Positions 20,793 to 28,774 of a stretch of DNA of 33,282 nt are shown here, piece after piece; position 1 is the first letter of the stretch; every line of letters begins with the position of its first letter. Made by a program: the position numbers and the translations under genes. The notes under the pieces are model-generated. The model worked only from the letters and a program-made list of their open reading frames with translations. It made no database searches and was not told where the DNA came from. The DNA lies in the NCBI RefSeq assembly GCF_002964705.1, contig NZ_PQCD01000049.1:308538-341819 (forward strand). The letters run 5' to 3'. The stretch comes from Pseudoalteromonas sp. T1lg75. GTDB lineage: Bacteria > Pseudomonadota > Gammaproteobacteria > Enterobacterales > Alteromonadaceae.

Positions 20793-21671
20793 CTAGGGCG
20801 CTGCTTGATACCAAAAGCTGCCACCGGCAATCTGACTTTCGATAAAGCCAAACTGGTGCAGTTCGATACGCGCTTCCTCGGGGCTAACCTGTAATACCTC
20901 ACAGGCTTCGCGTAAGGTCCAGCTCGGATAAGATGCCAATTTTTGCTGCACCGTTAAATGGCGGCGTTTCGGCTGCGCTTCACCCATCAGTACCAAGGCA
21001 CGCTCAAGGTTTTGATACGGCTGTGAGCCGGCAAGCCTAAAGGCGTTATCACCGTTAAAAATGAGCGATGGGAAACCGCGGGCGCCTAGCTGCATCATTT
21101 CCTGTTGTTCGGCGTTAAATAGTGCCAGTACCTGCTCACTGTGGAGCAAGGAGGCAAACGCTATCGCGTCCAGCCCCATTGATGCAACCAGCTCAAAAAG
21201 TGCTTCGTCCTTTGCCATATTCTCGGCGTAAAGGAAGATGCGCTCACGCATCAGGCGCACAAAGGCCGACTCCATATTGGGAGCCAGTAAGCGCACTGCA
21301 ATGGCCGCTCGACAAAGAATATAGGAGTTGCTGATCGGATCCTTGGCCCACATCGACGGGTCAATGGGCTGCTGGTAGTGCTGTGCTACTTGCTGCCAGT
21401 GACCTATTACATCCGTGGGCTTGGCGATGCCATTACCAGGATCGCCAAAGTTTTCCCAGCCCGGCAATAAACCGCCGTGGATATAGCGCTCATTCACCTG
21501 GTAATTAAGTTTTAGTCGGCGCCAAACCGGCTCCAAGGCCCAGCAGTGAGAACAAATGGGGTCGGTGACGAAAACCAGGTGCACTTGCTCGGTCGAAGTG
21601 GTGTTGGCCTCAAGATCCTTTTTAGTCTCATAGTTCGGCATGACACAGCCGATATCCGCATCACATTCCAT
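20793..21671 (-). CDS. DsbA-like thioredoxin-fold protein (Thioredoxin_5/SpxH-like)
   Basis: The 292-residue protein has a CxxC site, FVTDPICSHCWALEPVW, with Cys40 and Cys43. The DsbA-type helical insertion and a cis-Pro region (LGARGFPSLIFNGDNAFRL near residue 190) follow. A C-terminal extension of about 70 residues has a helical, DNA-binding-like look (SWTLREACEVLQVSPEEARI). No signal peptide is present, so it should act in the cytoplasm. That fits the SpxH/FrnE-like group of cytosolic thiol proteins rather than periplasmic DsbA. Two extra Cys (3 and 9) lie in the N-terminus. Its ATG overlaps the stop of the PLP enzyme gene (TAATG), so the two are co-translated and probably share a pathway. 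Confidence 0.82.
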   Translation of the reverse strand: MECDADIGCVMPNYETKKDLEANTTSTEQVHLVFVTDPICSHCWALEPVWRRLKLNYQVNERYIHGGLLPGWENFGDPGNGIAKPTDVIGHWQQVAQHYQQPIDPSMWAKDPISNSYILCRAAIAVRLLAPNMESAFVRLMRERIFLYAENMAKDEALFELVASMGLDAIAFASLLHSEQVLALFNAEQQEMMQLGARGFPSLIFNGDNAFRLAGSQPYQNLERALVLMGEAQPKRRHLTVQQKLASYPSWTLREACEVLQVSPEEARIELHQFGFIESQIAGGSFWYQAAP

Positions 21672-22861
21672 TACTTTTCCTGCCTTAATGCGTTGATCCC
21701 CGCCTCAATGCGGTCCAGACCCTGGTCTAAAATGTCCATGCTGGTGGCAAAACAAATACGAATATGGCCCTTGGCGCCAGGGCCAAAGAAGCGTTCATTG
21801 CCCGGTACGACGGCGACCTTATAGTTGCGCAGGTGCTCGACCAGCTCTTCCGCTTCCAGTCCGGTTGCGGAAATATCGGCAAATAACAAATAGGTGGCTT
21901 CTGGGGCCTGACAGCTAACGCCTTCAATGGCATTTAGTCTTTTCACCGCGTGATCGCGAAGCGCCGTTAGATGCTCGATAAAGGCATCCACCCAATACCA
22001 GCAGCTTTTCAGTGCAGTGGTAGCGGCAACCTGCGAGATGGTTGAAACCCCACCGGCAGTGGTCATCACATAGGCGGCATCGACAATTTTTTGATGCACG
22101 TCGGCATTGGGGGAGATCACCGCACCAACACGCAGACCGGCTAAACCAAAGGCCTTGGAAAAACCATAGACGGTGATCACGCGCTCACACAGTTCGGGAG
22201 CCAGGTGATGGAAACTGGTAAATTGTTTTTCTGGATAGATGATATCCGACCAAATTTCGTCGTTCATGATCCAAAGCTGGTGCTGGTTGGCAAACTCAGC
22301 GATGGTCTTTAAATCTTCCAAGGGAATAATCTTACCCAATGGGTTGTGCGGGTTACACACGCCGATTAGGCGGGTTTTATCGCTCACCAGCTCAGGTAAT
22401 AGCTCCAGCTTGAAACGCCCTGTGTCTTTATCATAAGGGCAACGGATCACCTTACCGCCAGCCGCTAACACCGACTGTTCGAAGAGAAAATCAACCGGAT
22501 CGAAAATAATGGCTTCATCACCGGGTTCAAGGCAAAAACGTGCGGTTGCATACATACCGCTGGCGGCACTGTCGATGGGTAAGATCAGTTCCGGGTTAAG
22601 GCGATAGTCTTTACGTAGTGCCAGGGCATTGGCCAATTCGTTTTTAAATTCAGGCAAACCCTGGTGTGGGCCATAGGAAAACACCCCGCTTTGGGCATAA
22701 TCGGCGATTGCTTGGCGAATTTCTTTTGCTACCGCAAAGTCCGGATCGGCCGCGGTGAGGGGAATGATATCGGCATCGGTTTCCGCCCAGCGAAAGTTGT
22801 AAGCCCGAGTTCGCAAGGTCTCCAAGGGCACCTGATCGTGTGCAAATAATGAGGTAGTCAT
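21671..22861 (-). CDS. PLP-dependent aminotransferase/C-S lyase, MalY-PatB type
   Basis: This is a fold-type I PLP enzyme of about 396 residues. It shows CNPHNPLGK near residue 168 for substrate and phosphate binding, MNDEIWSDIIY near 201 with the PLP-pyridine Asp, and YGFSKAFGLAGLRVG near 230 with the Schiff-base lysine. The MNDEIWSD spelling and the HNPLGK motif match the MalY/PatB group, which includes cystathionine beta-lyase-like C-S lyases, but an aminotransferase activity is equally possible. The start chosen is the ATG with GGAG eight bases upstream; a TTG one codon earlier is less likely. It lies between the FAD monooxygenase (upstream) and the thioredoxin-fold gene (overlapping). 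Confidence 0.88.
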   Translation of the reverse strand: MTTSLFAHDQVPLETLRTRAYNFRWAETDADIIPLTAADPDFAVAKEIRQAIADYAQSGVFSYGPHQGLPEFKNELANALALRKDYRLNPELILPIDSAASGMYATARFCLEPGDEAIIFDPVDFLFEQSVLAAGGKVIRCPYDKDTGRFKLELLPELVSDKTRLIGVCNPHNPLGKIIPLEDLKTIAEFANQHQLWIMNDEIWSDIIYPEKQFTSFHHLAPELCERVITVYGFSKAFGLAGLRVGAVISPNADVHQKIVDAAYVMTTAGGVSTISQVAATTALKSCWYWVDAFIEHLTALRDHAVKRLNAIEGVSCQAPEATYLLFADISATGLEAEELVEHLRNYKVAVVPGNERFFGPGAKGHIRICFATSMDILDQGLDRIEAGINALRQEK

Positions 22862-22876
22862 CAATTTAACTCCAAT

Positions 22877-23965
22877 TTAAAAAGCGAATGGGATTTTCTG
22901 TTCGTGATGATGAGGGGCCAAAAACTCCTGCTGCAAGGCTAACCCCTGAGTCAGATAGTTGGCAACAACGCTTTTACGCATCACGGAGAAGTGCTCCAGT
23001 GCGGTGACATCAAAGCCCTCGACGCTTGATTCAAAAATCTTCGCCAGTTCAATGGCATCCTCAATGGCCGAATTGACGCCCTGACTGGTAAAGGGCAGCA
23101 GGGCATGGGCCGCATCGCCCAGCAGCACCACGTTGTGCTTGTGGAAGCGCTCCAGCGGAATAAGGTAACAGGTATTCCAGATATGCGATTGCGAGAAATC
23201 CGTTAATTGGATCAAGGCATTGATCGGGTCGGGCCATTGGCTAACCAGGCGTTCGGCAAAGTGCTGTTTACCTGTCTCGCTGTCATCAAGAATATCGAAG
23301 CGCTCGCAGTCGTATTGTACAAACCAGACCACGCTTTGCTCGTCTGCTGGCACCATACCAACCGCCAAGCCGCCGTCCAGGTGTTTGTACTTAACAAATT
23401 TATTTTCAAGTTGCTGTACCAGCTCCGGGCTTTTAACGATGGACACCAGCTCTTTAACCTTGATATCGGAGCGCTTCGCTTCGGGGAAGATTTGTGCACG
23501 CACCGCTGAGCGACCGCCATCGCAGCCAAGGAAGTAATCGGCCTCGACTTTTTCACCATTGGTAAAACAGGCTAGCTTAGCGCTACCGTCCTGGTGCCAT
23601 TCAAAATGAGAGAACTGATGATCAAAATGTAGCCATTCAGAGGGAATTTCGTTTAGCAGCACGTCCAAAAACGCCTTGCGGGTGACGCCGTAGCTTCCCT
23701 CTAAGGTTTCTTCGATCAGCAAGTTATTGTTGTCGTCGACGATATGACATAGTTCAACCGGGTAGCCTACCTCGGCGGCTTGCTTGTCTAAACCAAGTTG
23801 GGCCATGGCCTTAACGCCATTTTCGAGCATGATAAAGCCTAAACCTTCGCGTCCTGAAAGCGGGCTACGTTCGTAAATGTCGACGCGTCCACCCAGTTTT
23901 TTGTAGTAAATAGCGAAAGCCAAACCGGCAATACCACCGCCGATAATTGCAATTCTTGGTCTCAT
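22877..23965 (-). CDS. FAD-dependent aromatic-type monooxygenase
   Basis: This class A flavoprotein monooxygenase has the dinucleotide-binding motif IAIIGGGIAGLAFA near residue 5. The DG-type motif FLGCDGGRSAVRAQIFP lies near 143, and the GD motif VVLLGDAAHALLPFTSQGV near 278 contacts FAD. Such enzymes hydroxylate aromatic or heteroaromatic substrates with NAD(P)H and oxygen, and kynurenine 3-monooxygenase and UbiH are relatives. The substrate is not evident. I chose the ATG preceded by GGAGGGG; an in-frame ATG six codons upstream overlaps that ribosome-binding site and is unlikely. It is the first gene of a three-gene unit and is divergent from a LysR gene, its probable regulator. Confidence 0.9.
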   Translation of the reverse strand: MRPRIAIIGGGIAGLAFAIYYKKLGGRVDIYERSPLSGREGLGFIMLENGVKAMAQLGLDKQAAEVGYPVELCHIVDDNNNLLIEETLEGSYGVTRKAFLDVLLNEIPSEWLHFDHQFSHFEWHQDGSAKLACFTNGEKVEADYFLGCDGGRSAVRAQIFPEAKRSDIKVKELVSIVKSPELVQQLENKFVKYKHLDGGLAVGMVPADEQSVVWFVQYDCERFDILDDSETGKQHFAERLVSQWPDPINALIQLTDFSQSHIWNTCYLIPLERFHKHNVVLLGDAAHALLPFTSQGVNSAIEDAIELAKIFESSVEGFDVTALEHFSVMRKSVVANYLTQGLALQQEFLAPHHHEQKIPFAF

Positions 23966-24077
23966 ATCCCCTCCGATAAACACCAGTTACACTTGTACCT
24001 GGTTGTAGCAATTTTGTTATCGGCGTGATGCTATCCTTTATCGCGAGGTAAATTAATGCTTAAATATGCATAATGAT

Positions 24078-24093
24078 TCTGCAAAAATGCAGA
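24078..24093. promoter_or_regulatory. Dyad TCTGCA-AAAA-TGCAGA, candidate LysR operator
   Basis: This perfect six-base dyad with a four-base centre lies midway in the 187-base region between the monooxygenase operon and the LysR gene. LysR regulators usually bind such dyads between divergent genes. The assignment is positional. Confidence 0.5.
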
Positions 24094-24152
24094 GCGAACG
24101 AATGTCGGCGCAAAGGTAAACTTCTAATTCGAGAAGTGTTGGAATTTTTAGT

Positions 24153-25025
24153 GTGAAAGAGTTTAATTGGGACGATGTAAAAATCGCGTATCGTGTTGCT
24201 GCCACAGGCTCTTTGGCGAAGGCGGCAGAATTAGAAGCCATTAACTACACCACCGTCTTACGGAAAATTAACCGCTTAGAGAAAGACCTGGGTTGCAAGC
24301 TGTTTTTTCGCAGTCAGCGCGGTTACCAGATGACCGAGGCGGGCACCCGATTATTGGAAACCTTTCCAGAAATTGAAAGCCGATTCAACCAGTTACCATC
24401 ACAGCTGTTTGCAACTTCCGATCAGGTTAAGGGCACCTTAAAGATCACCACCTTACCCGAATACTCCTCGTTTTTGCATCCGATACTGGTGCAGGCACAA
24501 CAGCAGTATCGGGATTTGAAAATCCTAGTCGATGTCAGTGATGACATAGTGCCACTGGCAGAAGGCAAAGCCCATGTGTCTATTCGCGCCGGTGCCATGC
24601 CGACGCAGGCGGACTTGATTGCCCTAAAAGTGAGCGACCTTAATTTTTCTTATTATTATTCCGAGCATTACTTTCAGGTGAATCAGGCGCCGAGGTGTGA
24701 CAGTGAATTCAATCAACATCAATGGGTGATGCCTGGTGGGCGCAAGCGAAATTTAGCCTTTGTTAAACAGGTGCTGGAAGTCATTGACGAAAACAATATT
24801 TGCTACCAGAGCAACAACCTACTCGATATTCAGTTTGCTATCGAAAATGGCCTAGGTATTGGCCCCATAGATGACAGCAAAGCCAAGCAGTGCCCGCATT
24901 TAAAGCGCCTTGATTGTATCGAACCGCATAACGATAGCAGCCTGTGGTTTGTGTATCATAAGGACCTGCGCGAGGATAATCGCATTCAGGCGATTATTCG
25001 TTTAGGAAAGGCCTATATCCGCTAA
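24153..25025 (+). CDS. LysR-family transcriptional regulator
   Basis: The 290-residue protein has an N-terminal winged helix-turn-helix with GSLAKAAELEAINYTTVLRK at about residues 20-39 and the linker RLEKDLGCKLFFRSQRGYQMTEAG. An effector-binding domain lies from about 85. The start is GTG with a weak GGAA upstream. No in-frame ATG could replace it without losing the DNA-binding domain. It diverges from the monooxygenase/PLP lyase/thioredoxin-fold operon with a dyad in between, the usual arrangement for a pathway-specific LysR regulator. The substrate-like inducer is unknown. Confidence 0.9.
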   Translation: MKEFNWDDVKIAYRVAATGSLAKAAELEAINYTTVLRKINRLEKDLGCKLFFRSQRGYQMTEAGTRLLETFPEIESRFNQLPSQLFATSDQVKGTLKITTLPEYSSFLHPILVQAQQQYRDLKILVDVSDDIVPLAEGKAHVSIRAGAMPTQADLIALKVSDLNFSYYYSEHYFQVNQAPRCDSEFNQHQWVMPGGRKRNLAFVKQVLEVIDENNICYQSNNLLDIQFAIENGLGIGPIDDSKAKQCPHLKRLDCIEPHNDSSLWFVYHKDLREDNRIQAIIRLGKAYIR

Positions 25026-25146
25026 TCTCAGTTTTAACCCGGAGCCGGGGTCTAAGTATTAAGCCCGTTTAGGCACTAAGAGCTAGACCCGGAGCGCGCA
25101 GGTGTGTCAAAGTTGCCTTGCCGACTAGCCAAATTTTGGAGTGACT

Positions 25147-25593
25147 ATGCTGAACTGGCAAAATATTCTTATGATGAGCGCGAAGGGCAACCCAAAGCCT
25201 CCTTATCGTGTGGAAAAAACCGAGCAGCAGTGGCGTGAGCAACTGAGCGAAGAGGCCTTTTACGTGACCCGTAAAAAAGGCACAGAACGCCCTTTTAGCA
25301 GTGATTCATGCACCTTGTTCGAGCCGGGGCGCTACCATTGTGTGTGTTGTGATAATTTGCTCTTTGATGGTGCCGAGAAGTTTGACAGTGGCAGTGGCTG
25401 GCCTTCGTTCACCCAGCCGGCAAGCGACAATGCCATCGCTTATATTGCCGATGGCAGCCATGGGATGCAGCGCATAGAAACCATCTGTAATGTCTGTGAT
25501 GCCCATTTAGGGCATGTTTTTCCCGATGGTCCACCGCCATCACACCTGCGTTATTGCATTAACGCCGTTGCTATTAAAAAAGCCGAAGATTAA
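25147..25593 (+). CDS. msrB: Peptide-methionine (R)-S-oxide reductase MsrB
   Basis: MsrB reduces the R form of methionine sulfoxide in proteins, repairing oxidative damage in the cytoplasm. The protein has about 148 residues. It shows the zinc pairs C65/C68 (HCVCCD) and C114/C117 (CNVC), the FDSGSGWPSF block, HLGHVFPDGPPP and the catalytic Cys137 in RYCINAVAI. The second classical Ser after INS is Ala here. The ATG with GGAG five bases upstream is preferred over the GTG two codons earlier. It stands alone between the LysR gene and a convergent Lrp-type regulator. A G+C-rich stretch with CCCGG repeats precedes it but no promoter is clear. Confidence 0.95.
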   Translation: MLNWQNILMMSAKGNPKPPYRVEKTEQQWREQLSEEAFYVTRKKGTERPFSSDSCTLFEPGRYHCVCCDNLLFDGAEKFDSGSGWPSFTQPASDNAIAYIADGSHGMQRIETICNVCDAHLGHVFPDGPPPSHLRYCINAVAIKKAED

Positions 25594-25614
25594 CCCTGTG
25601 CTGGTAGAGAGCGG

Positions 25615-26064
25615 TTAGGCCCGCTCATCCTTAGGCGACTCCATGACTATATGGGTAGTAATGGTGTGCACCTGGGCAATGGCTCCGAGGACATCGGCGT
25701 GGAATGCCTTGTAGGTTTTAATATCGGCCGTTTCTACCCTTAGCAAGTACTCAAACGCACCGGTGACGTTGTGACATTCTACAACTTCTTTCACGTCCGC
25801 TAAGGCCTGTTCAAATGCCTGTTGTGCCTCAGTAGAATGATCGTTTAAGCCCACACCAACATAGGCGATGAATCCCTGACCAAGGGCATGGTTGTCGATG
25901 GTCGCACGATAGCCAGTGATCACCCCGCTTTTTTCCAACTCTTGCACCCGCCGTAAACATGCTGAAGGAGAAAGTCCCACGCGCTCGGCGAGCTCTGCAT
26001 TAGCAAGACGACCATGGGATCTAAGTTCTTGCAATATTCTGTCGTTAATTTTGTCTTTTTTCAT
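25615..26064 (-). CDS. Lrp/AsnC-family transcriptional regulator
   Basis: The 149-residue protein has an N-terminal helix-turn-helix (LANAELAERVGLSPSACLRR near residue 19) and a C-terminal RAM ligand-binding domain (FIAYVGVGL near 70, HNVTGAFEYLLRVE near 98). These regulators respond to amino acids and often control a divergent exporter. The neighbouring LysE-type gene starts about 98 bases away in the opposite direction across an AT-rich stretch, which supports that relationship. The cognate amino acid is unknown. Confidence 0.92.
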   Translation of the reverse strand: MKKDKINDRILQELRSHGRLANAELAERVGLSPSACLRRVQELEKSGVITGYRATIDNHALGQGFIAYVGVGLNDHSTEAQQAFEQALADVKEVVECHNVTGAFEYLLRVETADIKTYKAFHADVLGAIAQVHTITTHIVMESPKDERA

Positions 26065-26162
26065 TTTATGTTGTGTATAAATATTTTGGTCAGGCTATAA
26101 CGCGCAATAATTGCTTGGTAATTTAATTATAATTGCATAAATTTTGAATGAGGTGCAAGTAT

Positions 26163-26765
26163 ATGAACGCGGAGATGGTACTGCCACTGGCTATGTTTGC
26201 CGCTGTGTCGTCGCTCACCCCGGGACCGAATAACCTAATGCTAATGAGTTCAGGCGCTAATTTTGGCTTTCGCCGAACCATACCGCATATGCTGGGTGTT
26301 TCCATTGGTTTTTGTTTGATGTTGGTGCTGGTGGGGCTAGGGGTGATGCAGTTGTTTGATCTTATCCCTTATAGCTTCGAGGTGCTGAGGCTATTATGTT
26401 TTGGCTATTTACTGTATCTGGCTTACAAGATTTTCACCAGTGGTGAACCGAGCTCGGGGAACTTGGCCGCACATCCTTTCACCTTTACCCAGGCGGCACT
26501 GTTTCAATGGCTCAATCCAAAGGCTTGGACCATGGCCTTAAGCGCGGTCAGTGTGTACGCGCCAACGAGGGATGTGTATACGGTGATGAGTATCGGTGTG
26601 ATCTTTGCGCTTGTGAACCTGCCCTGTGTTGGCTCTTGGAGCCTGGTAGGAGAAAAGCTTACCTCCTGGCTAACATCGCCATGGCGCTTGCGGGTGTTTA
26701 ATACCCTGATGGCAACCTTGCTGGTGCTCTCGGTGGCGCCGAGCTTATGGTCTGCGACATTCTAA
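26163..26765 (+). CDS. LysE/RhtB-family amino-acid exporter
   Basis: The protein has about 200 residues and six predicted membrane helices. It carries the LysE/RhtB hallmark near residue 17, SSLTPGPNNLMLMSSGANFG, and QWLNPKAWTMALSAV near 117. The family exports amino acids or derivatives across the inner membrane. The ATG with AGGTG about nine bases upstream is preferred to one five codons earlier, which would put the ribosome-binding site inside the gene. It is divergent from an Lrp/AsnC regulator, so amino-acid-induced expression is plausible. The substrate cannot be told. Confidence 0.9.
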   Translation: MNAEMVLPLAMFAAVSSLTPGPNNLMLMSSGANFGFRRTIPHMLGVSIGFCLMLVLVGLGVMQLFDLIPYSFEVLRLLCFGYLLYLAYKIFTSGEPSSGNLAAHPFTFTQAALFQWLNPKAWTMALSAVSVYAPTRDVYTVMSIGVIFALVNLPCVGSWSLVGEKLTSWLTSPWRLRVFNTLMATLLVLSVAPSLWSATF

Positions 26766-26775
26766 GCAGAAAGGT

Positions 26776-26803
26776 CAATAAAAAGGGGCCTGTACGGCCC
26801 CTG
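26776..26803 (-). terminator. Terminator of the DUF885 gene
   Basis: On the minus strand AGGGGCC-GTACA-GGCCCCT is followed by TTTTATT. It begins shortly after the DUF885 stop codon. The plus side has no T-run, so it serves mainly the minus-strand gene. Confidence 0.85.
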
Positions 26804-26811
26804 AGTGCTTG

Positions 26812-28674
26812 TTATTTCTGTGTTGCTATCCAGGCATCGACATCCTGCTCGACGATCGCCATAGGGCGGGCACCGGAGAGCAAGATAACATCATGGAAGG
26901 CCTTGATATCAAACTTATCACCCAGCGCCTGTTTTGCGCGGTCGCGAAGCTCAACCAGTTTTAGCATACCCAGTTTATAACCCAGGGCTTGGCCCGGCCA
27001 GGCAATATAGCGGTCAATGGCGGGCACCACATCGCTCATGGGGCTGCCGGTCGCCGCGGCAAAGTAATCTATGGCCTGCTGACGGGTCCATTTCTTATAG
27101 TGCAAACCTGTATCTACGACCAAACGCGCGGCGCGATACACTTCGGCCTGCAAGCGACCGAGATCGCCAAAGGGATCATTCTCATACATGCCCATTTCAT
27201 AGGCGACCAACTCGGAATACAGGGCCCAGCCTTCAACATAGGCATTGAAAGAGGCGTTTTGGCGCATTAGGCCAATGTCTTGTTGCAACATATTTAAGGC
27301 GATCTGGAAATGATGTCCAGGAACGGCTTCATGGTAGGTCAGGGTTTTCATGCCAAAGCTGGGTACCGCGGCCATGTCTTTAAGATTGATATAGAAGACC
27401 CCAGGGCGTGAACCATCGAGCGACGGGCCGTTGTAGTAACCGCCCGCCGAGCCCGCTTCCACGGCCACAGGAATGCGACGTACCTCAACCTTTTGTGGCG
27501 GCAGGGTGGAAAAGTAGTCCGGCGCTTTTTTATTTATGGTGACGATTTCATCGCGTAAAAATGCCAGCAGCTCGGCGCGACCCGCATCGCTGTCTTCGTA
27601 TAAGAAGCGCGGCTCGGCGTTAAGCTGCTGCATGCGCTCGTTGACACTGCCTTCGCTGTAACCGTTTGCCTTTAAAATTTCGTCCATACGGGCAGTGATT
27701 CGTTTAACTTCATCTAAGCCTAATTGGTGGATTTGTTCGGCACTGAGGTCTGAGTCGCCCAAGTAGGTGATCTCATGTTGGTAAAAGGCCTCGCCATTGG
27801 GTTGAGCCCAGATTCCCACTTTCTCCGGTGCTTGCTTCTGCAGGCCTTGCATGTCGTTGTAGACGCTCGCAACAGCGGGGTAAATCTTACTGCGAACTAT
27901 TTCTTCGGCTTGCTGCAGATAATCCGTCACTTGTTGTTCGCTCAAGCCTTCAAGCTTATCCAACTTGGCTTTCATTGAGCTCACCAAGGGGTGCACCTCC
28001 GGCGCTGCCGAAGTGAAGTTTTCCAGATACCCCAGGGTATTGGGGAACAAGGCCTTCGGCAGAATGACACCCAACTTCGCATCGGCATTGACCTTCTCCT
28101 GCACTTGCTTAACCACGTCGCTAAAGGCATTAAGACGGGCTAAATAATCCTTGGCGTCTTGCTCTGAAGCTATTTCATGTTGATCTTTCAACAGATTTGG
28201 CAGGTCGATTAAAGGCCCTGAGAGTTGGTTAACCACATAAGGAAGGTGACCACCCCAGGTATCGATATAACCGGCGGCAAAGTTGGCATCACCGGCATAG
28301 TAGTTAGCGATCACCTGGTTAACCTTCAGGTGCAAGGCATCTTTTTGTGCCAAAGCCGGGTGTTGCAGTGCACCTAATTGCTTGGCGGCATCGCGCATAT
28401 CTTGTTGCAAGCGTTGCATGCCTGCGACCGAATAGTCTGGCAACTTACTGGCATAAGGACCATATTGCTCGGCCGGTAATTTCAGGGAGGTCGCCAGCGC
28501 GCTTTGATGGTCGATAAAGCGTTGGGTATAGGCATCCACCGCCTTGGCAATTTGCTGTGAGCTTGCTGCCGCAGGGGCTGCCTGTTGTTGTTTTTCTTGC
28601 TTTGGAGCAGGGGCGTCTTGGCAACCGGCCAAAGCCAGTGACACACCAAGAGCCAGGGCTGTTAGTTTATTCAT
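26812..28674 (-). CDS. DUF885 family lipoprotein (putative metallopeptidase-like)
   Basis: The 620-residue protein starts with a lipoprotein signal, MNKLTALALGVSLALAGC, with Cys18 as the lipidation site. Gln at +2 suggests sorting to the outer membrane. A Gln/Ala-rich tether follows. The DUF885 core includes YHEAVPGHHFQ near residue 447, a zinc-site-like HExxxGHH pattern, and YVEGWALYSE near 480. The family resembles M32/M3-type zinc peptidases but activity is unproven for most members. It stands alone with its own terminator. Confidence 0.9.
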   Translation of the reverse strand: MNKLTALALGVSLALAGCQDAPAPKQEKQQQAAPAAASSQQIAKAVDAYTQRFIDHQSALATSLKLPAEQYGPYASKLPDYSVAGMQRLQQDMRDAAKQLGALQHPALAQKDALHLKVNQVIANYYAGDANFAAGYIDTWGGHLPYVVNQLSGPLIDLPNLLKDQHEIASEQDAKDYLARLNAFSDVVKQVQEKVNADAKLGVILPKALFPNTLGYLENFTSAAPEVHPLVSSMKAKLDKLEGLSEQQVTDYLQQAEEIVRSKIYPAVASVYNDMQGLQKQAPEKVGIWAQPNGEAFYQHEITYLGDSDLSAEQIHQLGLDEVKRITARMDEILKANGYSEGSVNERMQQLNAEPRFLYEDSDAGRAELLAFLRDEIVTINKKAPDYFSTLPPQKVEVRRIPVAVEAGSAGGYYNGPSLDGSRPGVFYINLKDMAAVPSFGMKTLTYHEAVPGHHFQIALNMLQQDIGLMRQNASFNAYVEGWALYSELVAYEMGMYENDPFGDLGRLQAEVYRAARLVVDTGLHYKKWTRQQAIDYFAAATGSPMSDVVPAIDRYIAWPGQALGYKLGMLKLVELRDRAKQALGDKFDIKAFHDVILLSGARPMAIVEQDVDAWIATQK

Positions 28675-28774
28675 TTTGGGTTCGTTTGTTATTGATTTAT
28701 AGCATCAATATACAGGCTTTGACGCACAATGCCAGCAGTGTGCGCTGGCCTTCAGAGCCTTGGCACAAAGGGGA

